Assembly (NCBI GenBank): GCA_030077755.1 | Contig: JAQJZZ010000008.1 | Location: 1,054,001 to 1,118,000, forward strand | Reading direction: 5' to 3' | Length of the DNA stretch: 64,000 nucleotides | Origin: Filosporella fistucella | Lineage: Eukaryota; Ascomycota; Leotiomycetes; Helotiales | Shown here: positions 33,561 through 43,703 of the stretch, piece after piece | Layout: every line of letters begins with the position of its first letter | Numbering within the stretch: position 1 is the first letter of the stretch | Notes under the pieces: model-generated | Seen by the model: the letters and a program-made list of their open reading frames with translations, nothing else | The model's database searches: none | What the model was told of the DNA's origin: nothing | Made by a program: the position numbers and the translations under genes

Positions 33561-36500
33561 TTCCCTTCCGACTGACTGACTGACTCCCTATTGAAGTGAC
33601 TGACTGACGCGGTCGCTGACAGTGAAAAAAAAACGTGTTGAAGTTGAGCCGTCGCCCTTCACCACCACTGATGGCGAACACCGAGTTCACGGTCAACCGG
33701 CGGCGTAGATAGGATTGTATAAATTGTGAAATGGCAGACTGCTAGGCGGGCAGCGATAAATGACTTTCGTGAACTTCTAGATCGCTTTTCTGATGGGAGG
33801 GATCCGAAGCGAGATGGGGATGGGATGGGCTCGATGGGTGTTCAAGTTACCTTACCGACGGCGGACGCTTCGCTTTTCCTTTGAAGTGTGAGAGCGAGTA
33901 AGGTAGGTAGGTAGGTATGGAGTGGGAGTAGGAAGGAGTGGGAGTGGTAAGGTAGTGGCAGTGGGCAGTGGGAGTGTGAGTGTGAGTGGAAGGGTTAGGT
34001 TGGGTGTTCCGTAGGGAGAGGTAGAGTGCAGAGAGCTGAATATCCGTAGTAAAAAAATAAGGTAAGGTAGGTAAGGTAAGGCAGGCAGAAATTTAGGGAG
34101 TACTCCGGGTTGAATGCCTGAGGTACAGATACAAAGACTTGACTGGACGGGACGGGAGTACGAGGTACGGTCAACCACGGGTACGGTTCAATACTGTACA
34201 GTACAGTAGGGAGGTATCTAAGTAGGTAAGATAAGTAGATAAGTAAGGGAATAAGTAAGGCATGCAGCTGAAGTGAGGTAGACATCCCAGGTGGCAGGCC
34301 AGGCAGGGCAAGGCAAATTTTTCAAACAGGCCAACATAAGTCCATTTCGGGTTAGCGTACTCTCAAGATCTGAGGTGTTCATGTTAAAGGTCGAGCAAAA
34401 AGCCCATCTCCATTGATGTTCAGTTCCGGATCGAGCTCAGCTTCAGGTAGCGTAGATACATATTTACCAGGACCTCCGGTCATTTAAGATAATAAAGATA
34501 TGATTCTGACAAAGGGAGAGAGAAAGAGAGCTAAGATATAGGTTTGATCTGAGTGTGCTTTTAGCACATACCTACCTAGGCTCAGTTGGACAACTGTAAG
34601 GCACCTAGGTAGTTTGTAACTTGTAATGAAGTAAGCAACGTATTTATACGCAGAATAAAGTCTCGCGAGCAATCAGTCGAATTGGGTGCTAAAATTAAGA
34701 TAGCTAGCTAAGTCAGGTCTGAAGTGTAAAAGGCCACATAGATCAGACAATACCTACTCCGTATACACCATACAACACATCACGCCTACCACTTCATATT
34801 TCTGCACCGCACCCTGCCGAGAGTACACTGTACCGGCTGGGTATGGATGCACTTTGAATGCACTTTGAATGCGCTTCAATGCACTTTGATGCGTCTCTCA
34901 ATGCACGTCTTTGCAGACGACGAGCGCTGGTCTCTTTGGGAAGCAAGGTTAAAGTAAGGTTCCTTACCTATGGCCAGATATGGCAAGATGGATAATATAC
35001 TTGCTCCAGTCCATACCTACCTTACCTACTCAGCTCATGGTGGTAGATAGCCTCCAAGCATCTCCACCGTGCAGGTTGACCGTTCAATATTCAATGTTGA
35101 AAGTTCTCCCTCCCGAGGCCTCCGAAGCGATCGAACATTCTGTCCTGCTTCTTTTGCGCCAGGGGCGAGTCGGCTGCATAAATTTCGAGAAGCCAGGGTT
35201 GGGCATGGCAGAGGCGTGCCGTGGCATGCATCGAGTTTGAATGGAAGGAAAATCCCCGAAGGATTTGCTTCCGACAGCCAGCTTATTACACGAGTTTCAT
35301 TATTGCAGCCAAAATAACACCTCTTCATTGCTTGCTCGTATTGACCAAGATGTCTTAGCTTGATCATCCGCTCAAAATTATTACCTATGCTTTGTGGAAT
35401 ATGAGGGCATCACATTATAAGGTACTGTATGCTTCGGGTGCCTGGGCCTTCTTGTATTCACTGATATTCTTTCACCCTCTGAAAGCCACACTATATATAG
35501 TTTTTTGGGTTGGGAATCTTCACTGACGAAGCTGAGATGCAATTCGGCTAGATTTGATCCGACCATAGCACCTCCCTATCGTGGACTTCGCACCATTATT
35601 GGCATTCCTCCAATGCTTGAGATGTTTGCCAACAATTCTTTCTACACATATTTACAAGCAACAAATCCAATTGCAGTTGTAGTCCGCCTAGGGAATTTCA
35701 CTGAGAGCATATCAATTCAATGTAACACTTGACTTCGTAGTCTTTTAATAGCCTCAACGTTAATACACCTCCATCATCACAATATCAGCATCTATCTTAT
35801 CATCAAATCCTTCCGTCAGCTGAGCTTTCAGCTCCCCGCTCATCTTAGAACCATCCGCATGCATAGATATGTGAATCCTCCAATGACACGCTACCTTGGA
35901 AGGTGCTGTATTAGCCATTTTGATAATGCACCTACCCATTTCTATTCGGAGCAGCAGAATCTCACCTGCTGGCAGTCTGACTGCCAAATTCTTGCCCGAA
36001 GCCCCTAAACACGCGAGAGAGATTCCCGCACCCACAGTGACAGCACGGGCTCGGTAGGGCAGACAGGATTGTTTGATACCTCCACATGCATATACAAAAC
36101 AATACCGAATGCCTCCGCATTGTTTGAGAAACAATCATGTTCAAACGCTCCATTGCTGATATTGCTACAACCATCAATATAAGCCCATTACTTGTTTGCG
36201 CATGCACGCATCACACCGGATGTTGCTTCCCGTAAGACGCGACTCGATCTGACGATGACTTACCCTCGCCTTACTTGTCTGACATGCATCCCCCGAGGAA
36301 ATAATACGACTGGACCATGGAATACTAGGCGGCATTGGCGTGGCAGGAAACATGAGCCTCGGAAATTTTTTGTTCCATTATCAGCAAATTTAGACTTAAC
36401 TTGTAAGGTTGCATCATCACTGTGCTTAGAGAAGGTTGAAATTATTTTTTAGTCGCAGGAAAACGGTCGACGGGTACTTGCACGATGCATGAACGTCGAA

Positions 36501-37284
36501 GTTGCAATGGTGAAGAATTGTTAGCCGACCAGATCTTGTTTAGATAATTTTGAAGTCTGTGAACAATACTTCAAGTGCGTACTCTATATGCTAGGTACAT
36601 GTGTGCGTCGAAACCCGATCACTGGTCGGTTGCTCTTTTGTTTGCTACCCGTTCATGGCTTTCTAGCCGTCAATGAGATCTCGTATGCCTTGCTTCAATC
36701 GGAATCAACGACTTTACAGTACAGAGGTATAGTGCTGTGCATCTCGAGTAATCTTGGCAAAAGCCAGGCCAAATGCGGATCATGCACATCATCAGCGAAG
36801 CGAAAAGCCAATGCGGCTGAACAGAGAAGAGCCGTGGAGGATTTTTAAGGATGTGAGCATCAGGATGGATGGATAGTTGCAGCTAAACAGCCTACCTAGC
36901 CGGGATGCCCACTTCACCGTTATATGTCTGATTAATTTGTAGCTCCGTCAGACACATTCATTTGCTTCTAGTCACCATTTCCGTGGTGAACATATTTGCT
37001 ATAATACATGGGTGTATGTATGCAGTCAGAACAGCCCGGTATTCGTTCATCAAGACCTATCAGCCCACTTGGAGGAACACATAGAGACTTTCCTTGATCG
37101 TTTCGGGACCATTAGGCTCACTTCGTTCTGCCCTGGCTACACTCTGCTTCGGCAATGCATGGTCACATGACTGGACATTTCGGTGGTGGAAACTCAAAAA
37201 GTTCGGGATGACGGCCCGTTAACATGAAGCATTCCAGCAACAGCTCGAAAATGTACACCACTGAAACGATATCTGCCCAAAGTT
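33561..37284. other. 3.7-kb region with no supported gene
   Basis: The first ~1 kb upstream of the transcription factor carries GGTA/GGTAGGTA and GTGGGA-type simple repeats (33900-34300). Imperfect repeats of TGCACTTTGAA lie at 34848-34905. A minus-strand stretch near 35760-36200 has an intron-like GTGAG...GCTAATACAG segment, but two frames are equally possible on either side and neither has a recognisable domain. I see no RNA gene. Confidence 0.5.
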
Positions 37285-39303
37285 CTACCCATCTGTGAGG
37301 ACTCTGGTCCAGTCGAACTTCCTCCATCGTGTTTTAAATCCTTCCAATCGTTTATCCCCTCGGCTCCAACGACCTTGTCTCTTTATCACATCAGGCTCAA
37401 TATCCAACATGCCCCCAATGATCTCCCGGGCAAACAAATCTCCTTTCGGCCATCGGTTGGCATCCTCAACAATGTGCCCGAGGCCGCCATCCAGATTGAA
37501 CCAAGCATGAAAGTATGGCATTTCCTTGGCGAGGGACCGGCGAAAGGCCGACTTGCCCATTCCTTCTCTCGCTCGTGCAGCAGTATCTATCAATTTCTTA
37601 TGCTGTGTCCACTCTTCATCGGAAGAAAGGATGGCTTCTTTGAAAAAGGCTGGCGCCGTTTCGCCCAGGCTGTATGGCAGTGGCACCGCTTGCATGGCTG
37701 CATGCATTTTTCTATGCGGAGCTGCGGCGTTTTCATAGAACACGACATCTCGGCCCTGATCATGATACATCCGTGTCAAGGACTTCATGAAATTCCGGAT
37801 TTCCTCCCATTCATCATCATCGCAGTCTAACAGGTTGATCCTGTGTTGGATCGGAACAATCACTGCCCCACCATCGCTGAGCTCTGGTTCGGTTGGCAAA
37901 GTTAGATAAACTCGTGTTCCAAGAGAAATGAGAGGAGCGAGTGGAGGCTGGTTCTTGTCTTCATGGTGACACAGAGGACAAGAATCTAGAACTCTGTTCA
38001 TCTTCTGGAATTCCCCAATAGCTGCGTTTTTGAGGTTGATTTCCGATTTTTGCACACGTTTTGCAAGTTTATTCGCATTGTCATCCATATAGTCGAGATC
38101 AGTGTCAAATTTGACATCCTTCGCAATCCGTTCGGCTGCCCTCATACCCTCACCTCCAGCTTGACCTTTAGTTCGGCGTTCTTCCCGCACCATATCTTCA
38201 ATGGTCATATCCTCGTTGTCTTCGACAAGACCCCTTTCTCGTCCTCGCTTGTTGTCGATGGACTTGACCTCACCACGAGTTCCTGCCAACATGCGGTTTT
38301 CCATTGCTCCTAGTACCACCATACCGGGCCTAGAAGCGTTATTCGTAGATTGTTCCGTAGCCTCATTATATTCTCGCTCGAGCTTGGCAAAATCCGGGCT
38401 ATTCTTGAGCTTAGCTTTCATAAGCTGGGCCTTCATCCTATTCAAAGTAGTCGAGTCCATCGGCACAACGTTCGTAGATATTTGTTGCTCCTCTAATACC
38501 ACCCCCTGCGGGAGCGCATTGCTTTGAGGTTGGTGTTGTGAGATGCCATGCGCATCCGACTTCATTCTTCGCTCTTGGTAGAGTACACCGTCTGGCTTTT
38601 CCTTGCCTACATACCCTTCCCCATAAAGACCTCGCCGATCAATTTCCACCTGCTCTTCTCTGGCATTATCGAATTCTCGAAGACTTCCAAACCTTTCAAT
38701 CGCAATTTCATTGACTGACCGGCCACTCTCTTCTGCTTGTGTATACACAGCCTTGAGCTTGGTCATTCGCCATTGCGACCCAGCATCCCCAAAGGTGTAG
38801 TCGATATCCTCAGACGAGTCAATATCTTCCAGCTTTTTCCCATCAGCCAAATCTTGGAGATGTATGTTCAGCTCGTTCTTGTGAATTTTTAAATCGTAGT
38901 CAGGCTTTGGAGGCGGTGGTACCACTGATTTCTTGACTCCCCTCTGGGTGTAATCTATATGAATGGCTGAAGGAGCTTCCATCCAGGAATCGCGTGTCTG
39001 TTTAGAAGTTGTTGATGGCTCCTCGTCGTCAGGAATTGGCAGATCCTCATGGGGATCTGACGTTTTCGCGTGCTTCCGTCTCCGTCGGTGTTCCTCCTCA
39101 TTTCCATCCCTGGAATGTCTTGATCGTTTGTGATGTTGCTCGCCTCGTTTTCCGTCACGCTCCTCTCGAGATCCATGGCTGGAACGGTGATGTTTGTGTT
39201 TGCGATGTTCCCGATCTTGCTCCCGCTTCGCATGTTGTTCCAAAATCTCCCTTGCTTTCCGCTCCTCTAACAGAGCCTTCTCGAATTCATCGAGGCCATC
39301 CAT
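37285..39303 (-). CDS. cwf19: CWF19 (CwfJ-family) pre-mRNA splicing factor
   Basis: A single exon. From the ATG at 39303 it gives 672 aa beginning MDGLDEFEKALLEER, which fits the family; an in-frame ATG at 39360 would add 19 residues. The first ~90 residues are extremely Arg/His/Lys/Glu-rich. The C-terminal third contains the two CwfJ domains: CPLCHHED near the start of the first, VPIQHRINLLDCDDDEW with the HIT-like histidine, VFYENAAAPHRKMHAAMQAVP, and FHAWFNLDGGLGHIVED in the second. Cwf19 associates with the late spliceosome (Prp19/CDC5-containing complexes and intron-lariat stage) in the nucleus; its debranching-related role is known from yeast and human relatives. It is divergent from GPN1 with 199 bp between start codons. 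Confidence 0.9.
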   Translation of the reverse strand: MDGLDEFEKALLEERKAREILEQHAKREQDREHRKHKHHRSSHGSREERDGKRGEQHHKRSRHSRDGNEEEHRRRRKHAKTSDPHEDLPIPDDEEPSTTSKQTRDSWMEAPSAIHIDYTQRGVKKSVVPPPPKPDYDLKIHKNELNIHLQDLADGKKLEDIDSSEDIDYTFGDAGSQWRMTKLKAVYTQAEESGRSVNEIAIERFGSLREFDNAREEQVEIDRRGLYGEGYVGKEKPDGVLYQERRMKSDAHGISQHQPQSNALPQGVVLEEQQISTNVVPMDSTTLNRMKAQLMKAKLKNSPDFAKLEREYNEATEQSTNNASRPGMVVLGAMENRMLAGTRGEVKSIDNKRGRERGLVEDNEDMTIEDMVREERRTKGQAGGEGMRAAERIAKDVKFDTDLDYMDDNANKLAKRVQKSEINLKNAAIGEFQKMNRVLDSCPLCHHEDKNQPPLAPLISLGTRVYLTLPTEPELSDGGAVIVPIQHRINLLDCDDDEWEEIRNFMKSLTRMYHDQGRDVVFYENAAAPHRKMHAAMQAVPLPYSLGETAPAFFKEAILSSDEEWTQHKKLIDTAARAREGMGKSAFRRSLAKEMPYFHAWFNLDGGLGHIVEDANRWPKGDLFAREIIGGMLDIEPDVIKRQGRWSRGDKRLEGFKTRWRKFDWTRVLTDG

Positions 39304-39502
39304 CTTGAGTTGTGAAAGTGGTGTGTCGAACCTCCAGCCCGCCCGAAAGTTGAGGTGCATCCGGGAGAACTTCGGACGTAAGATTTAGCGCTTCGAGCTA
39401 CCTGATAAGCTCGAAATTATCTTTGACATCCCACTGCCCCGCCATAAAGCTGTTTGGATCAGATCTTTATCGACAGCAAAGCTAAAGCACTATTACTTAA
39501 CC
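39304..39502. promoter_or_regulatory. Bidirectional promoter region, CWF19 and GPN1
   Basis: Only 199 bp separate two divergent start codons, so the promoters must overlap. No specific binding site is claimed. Confidence 0.5.
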
Positions 39503-40762
39503 ATGGCAACATCCCAAATCGATTCGGGCTCTCAGCCTACAGCCATTGTTTGTGTAGGCATGGCTGGTAAGTTTCCATCCACTGCTGGTCGAGGCAGTAT
39601 TTGCTTGTGCCTCCCCTCCAAGCAGTTGAATTAGAAGCTCATCATATCAACAGGCTCTGGAAAGACAACATTTATGCAGCGCCTGAACGCTCATCTTCAC
39701 GCGCAAAAGGAACCTCCATACGTCATAAATCTCGATCCAGCTGTTCGAAATGTGCCCTTCGAGAGCAATATCGACATACGCGACTCAGTCAACTACAAAG
39801 AGGTTATGAAGTCCTATAACTTGGGACCCAACGGCGGAATTCTTACTTCCTTGAACCTTTTCGCCACGAAAATCGATCAAATTCTCAATCTCCTGGAGAA
39901 GCGAACAACCCCCGACCCCGAGAAACCAACAGCATCTATAATTAAGAACATATTGGTCGATACACCTGGTCAAATCGAGGTTTTTGTTTGGAGCGCTTCA
40001 GGCAGCATTCTGCTGGACTCTCTGGCTTCTACCTTTCCCACGGTCATTGCATACATAATTGACACGCCGCGCACAGCTTCTACAAGCACCTTTATGAGCA
40101 ATATGTTGTACGCATGCAGTATATTGTACAAGACGAAGCTACCTATGATCTTGGTGTTCAATAAGACTGACGTGAAAGATGCCGAGTTCGCAAAGGAATG
40201 GATGACTGATTTTGAGACTTTCCAGGCTGCTTTGAAGGATGAAGAGGAAGCTGGAAGTTTTGGTGGTGTTGAAGGCGGTGGGATGGGCGGAGGCAGCGGA
40301 TATATGGGTTCACTGCTGAATAGCATGAGTCTAATGCTAGAAGAGTTTTACAGTCATTTGAGTGTGGTCGGGGTCAGCTCTATGACTGGTGCTGGCATCG
40401 ACGAGTTTTTCGCAGCTGTTGCAGAGAAGGCTCAAGAGTTTAATCGCGATTACAAGCCTGAATTAGAGAGACGAAAGAAACAGAGAGAGGATGAGAAGAT
40501 CGCGAATAGAGAGAAGGAATTGGGCAGGTTGATGAAGGACATGGCTGTCTCTGGCGAGACATCAAAGAAAAGGGATGTTCCTGAAATGGAGACTGTTAGT
40601 GATATGGATGAATCCGATGAAGATGCCGATGAGGATGCACGAACAAATGGAGAGGGGCTTAACTCGAGGTACAAGCAAGCTTTGGCAGATTCGGGCGGAC
40701 CAGCTACGAATGAGGACCACAGCTTCACGAGATATCTTCGAGCAAGTCAAATGAACATATAG
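39503..40762 (+). CDS. NPA3: GPN-loop GTPase 1 (Npa3/GPN1)
   Basis: Two exons, 39503-39566 and 39654-40762, give 390 aa. The P-loop GMAGSGKT (residues 19-26) is split by the intron. The family-defining GPN motif is in NLGPNGGI (residues 79-81), the switch-like DTPGQIEVF follows, and NKTD gives base specificity. The C-terminal ~130 residues are charged and acidic. GPN1 is required for assembly and nuclear import of RNA polymerase II, shuttling between cytosol and nucleus; this is established for the yeast and human proteins. It lies next to the RPB12 gene, a subunit shared by all three polymerases. Confidence 0.95.
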
Positions 40763-41017
40763 CGGGAAAGAGGATGGCGTTTAGGGGAAACATTGCACGG
40801 CGCATATTTAATACCAATTGGAGGATCTTTGGTGGCGTAAACCTGGAGATCTACAAGATCATCCAAAGTACTTTTCCCCAATTTGATTGTCCCTGATAAT
40901 TGCTCGAATGCTATAAAGTGACGCCATGCATACCAAAACTCCCATGCCTCAACTGCGCCTTTCATTCCATGCCATTCGTAAATTGTGATTCGATCTAACT
41001 TCCCCTTCTATGACAAT

Positions 41018-41296
41018 TCATCGTGCCTCGAACTGTACCATTCTGCGATTTCAAGTAAGCATCAAACTTGCCCACGGCTCTGCATGTTCGACTAACCTCT
41101 TGGTTCGTTCTTTGTAAAGAACGCGATGTCCACACTCCTTGCAACGGATAGGATCACCTCTCTTCAGTGCGACTTTGGAATTGCACTCGCCGCAAAGATA
41201 GTTGATGGCGGGACCCTCGATTGAGACCCCTCCTTGGAAGGCATCGCGACCTGGGGTAGGAACAGCGGTAGGAACTTGATAAGCTTCGCGTGACAT
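41018..41296 (-). CDS. RPC10: RNA polymerases I, II and III shared subunit RPB12 (ABC10-alpha)
   Basis: Two exons on the minus strand, 41296-41097 and 41042-41018, give 74 aa. The zinc-ribbon cysteines appear as CGEC and CKEC in the blocks [18 protein letters not shown] and [18 protein letters not shown]. The second exon encodes only MVQFEAR, the conserved C-terminus, and is needed because without it the protein would run into non-conserved sequence. The subunit is a core structural zinc protein near Rpb3 in the nucleus. The gene converges on GPN1 with 255 bp between stop codons. Confidence 0.94.
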
Positions 41297-42642
41297 GTTG
41301 ATTTATCTGTGAGAGATAGCGAATTGGAAGCTGGGCACTCAGAGGGAGAACGTGGATATGTCGAGTATCGCGAGTCAGGTAGGTGTTAGATGTAGATGCA
41401 GATGTCAGGAAGGCTGAGAAATATTTTGTTCTGAAGGCGGTGGCTGATTAATGGCAGAATCTTTGGCAGCAGCAGGGGTCTCCAGGTGGGTGTTGGTGAC
41501 CTTGCCACTTGTGTGCTTGACGTGACTTGAAGGTCAATTTGCCTACCTTAGGCAGGGATACGATACAATCAAAATTGAAATAAAAATCTCTTAGAGTCTG
41601 TTCAATGAAAAGGACCAAGTCCAATGATTCATTGCTGATTACTGGAAATATCAATTCCTGTTCACTTTCAAGCTTCCTATCTTAAATCCAAACGATAGAT
41701 ATTCATCTTTGGTTAGTATATTCTGTCATCGATGCACCCATCCTCCTAACACGCCTCCAAATTCCGACAACGAGCGAGCTGTAAGAACCGCCCAAGAAGG
41801 ACGGACATCAAAAGCTGTGAATGTACGACGAGAGTAGTATGCAAGTTTGGCTTTGTTTTCCTCTGGGTAATGATCTGAGACACATGCAAGCCCTGTAAAG
41901 CCATGGCTTGATAATTCAGGAATTGCATATCCGTAACCATCTCCTTCTCGTGGAACAAGATCAGCAAAGCACTTGGTTGAATTCGTCGTAAAGCGAAGGC
42001 ATACATAGGTACTTGTCTATAGGTGAGACCACAATAAGGAGTTTTAGCATTCATTAACCCTTTCAACTTGTCTATCCTCAAGGCGTGTCTATACCGGGTC
42101 CTTAAGCGTCAACATGAGTGTAGCGTGCAAAAAGAAGCATGACGGTTGAATTCTAAAGTCTACATGTGAAACAGAATCCACGAAATTTGATGACTCTACC
42201 ATCTGTGCCTTCACCACTCCGGCCTTGCAACATCACCTCAACCCGGATCCGGATGTCAATCAAGCTCTTCCAGCACAGACCCCTCTACGAGCCTACCTCG
42301 CCCCCTGTCCAACCGAACCTAATCCCAATCTGCTTCCCTGCCCTGCACTTTCAACTTCTCAAGATTCTCGACCTCTTCTCTTCGTTCCTCGCTTTCCCCT
42401 CCTCAAGCAAAAATGAGCCATCTTCCCAACATTGGTACTCAATAACAAGCATCTATACTCCAGCCCTCAAGCATCGAGTATTCTCATTCTTTCCCCAACT
42501 TACTGTGACATGCAGTATACATACATATCTGAATCTGCTGAGCAAGATCGAGGATAGCCTGGAGAGATCCAAGCAGTGAGCGAGGTTATTCACGCCACCG
42601 CCCCTTTCCTCTTGACAGTATACCTGCACCGAAGGATCTGCG
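41297..42642. other. Divergent intergenic region upstream of RPB12 and the UBTD-like gene
   Basis: About 1.3 kb. Contains pyrimidine-rich leader-like DNA around 42160-42640 and short open frames without domains. No RNA gene or repeat seen. Confidence 0.5.
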
Positions 42643-43703
42643 ATGGTAATTCATATCAAAAGTCTATCCGAAAACGATCTTTATTAACTTGCTAGGGTTG
42701 TTGCGCTTCCATTCCGTCAAACTCGTCTCCGTACCCCGCTCAACATGGGGGAACATCCTCTTCTCGCGCCATAACATCTTCGCAACCTCCATCCCAGGCT
42801 GCTTTGAACATTCCTAGGCCATCCACAAATGCATCCAACCATAGTGGCAGACCTCATCATCATCATAACCGGACAAGGGACCTCACGTCCCATATCAATA
42901 AGCCGCTCAAGCTACATGTGTGGGCAAGCACCAACAGGACATGGACGCGACAAGAAATTGACCTTGAGAGGATTGCGTTCTTTGATACCAGGGTCGATGG
43001 TCGTGAGGAGATCTGGCTGACGATTAGAGCTGCCCTTCAGGTCTTGTGGGATGGTGACAATGATCCCGAAAGCAATGAGAGCCTCGAGACTGCGCAGCAG
43101 ATATTGGGTGCCGCCGGTATCACATTAACGTCGGGCGACCTGGCAGGAGGTGTATATGATAGTTTTGGTGCTCGTTACGAATTGCCTGAACACGTTGTTT
43201 CTGATCCAACAAATCTTGTGCTTCCCAGAAGATCCCCGGATGCGGAGGAAGACAAGACAGGTGAAGAGGCTAGTCTAGATATCGAGGAGGATGAGATTTT
43301 GAGACGAAGGGAAGAGAAAGGAAAAGCAGTAATCAATCCCGCAGACATGGTTGATGTCAAATTCAAATTGTCGGATCGCGAGACAATTCCGATTCTGATA
43401 ACAGTCAGTAAGAAGCAGTCCATTAGAATGGTGCTTCGCAAGATATGGGATGAATCAGGGGTGAGTCTTAGAAGCCTGTCTTGTTGGAGGAACTACTAAT
43501 GAAATTTTCAGCTGCAATCGCCTAGCTATATTAGGCTTGTATATTTTGGCCATTTCCTGCAGGATAATGACACCCTGGAGTCAATAGGGTGGAAAGCAGG
43601 AAATGAGCTCAATGCGTTTGTATTTGATGGGACAATTCCCAGAACTGTGAGCGCATCAATGCCCACCAGTCGATTGCGTTGCACTTCGGTGGTAGGGGGA
43701 TGA
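42643..43703 (+). CDS. UBTD (DC-UbP)-like ubiquitin-domain protein with N-terminal MGCC
   Basis: Three exons: 42643-42645, 42696-43460 and 43512-43703, giving 319 aa. The first coding exon is just ATG, followed at once by a GTAATT donor; the acceptor TAG lies 50 nt later after a TTAAC branch. The protein then starts MGCCASIPSN, a myristoylation plus dual palmitoylation signal typical of UBTD1/2 relatives. A UBTD N-terminal helical domain (KPLKLHVWASTNRTWTRQEI onward) is followed by an acidic linker and a C-terminal ubiquitin-like fold (DVKFKLSDRETIPILITV through LVYFGHFLQD and ESIGWKAG). Membrane attachment and a link to ubiquitin transfer are inferred from the family. An uninterrupted model starting downstream would lose the lipid anchor. 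Confidence 0.85.

Noticed and set aside
35760..36207. Minus-strand frames joined by an intron-like segment (35934-35998 area)
   Set aside because: The splice signals look fair, but two different frames fit equally well, neither has a recognisable domain, and one depends on a non-ATG start. Not enough to call a gene.
39304..39360. Longer N-terminus for CWF19 from the ATG at 39360
   Set aside because: The first 19 residues do not look like the family, whereas MDGLDEFEK does. The longer start would also shrink the shared promoter with GPN1.
42166..42579. A 137-codon plus-strand frame before the UBTD-like gene
   Set aside because: Its Pro/Ser/Thr/Leu composition matches a pyrimidine-rich leader, and it has no domain. 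It is most likely promoter or 5' UTR DNA.
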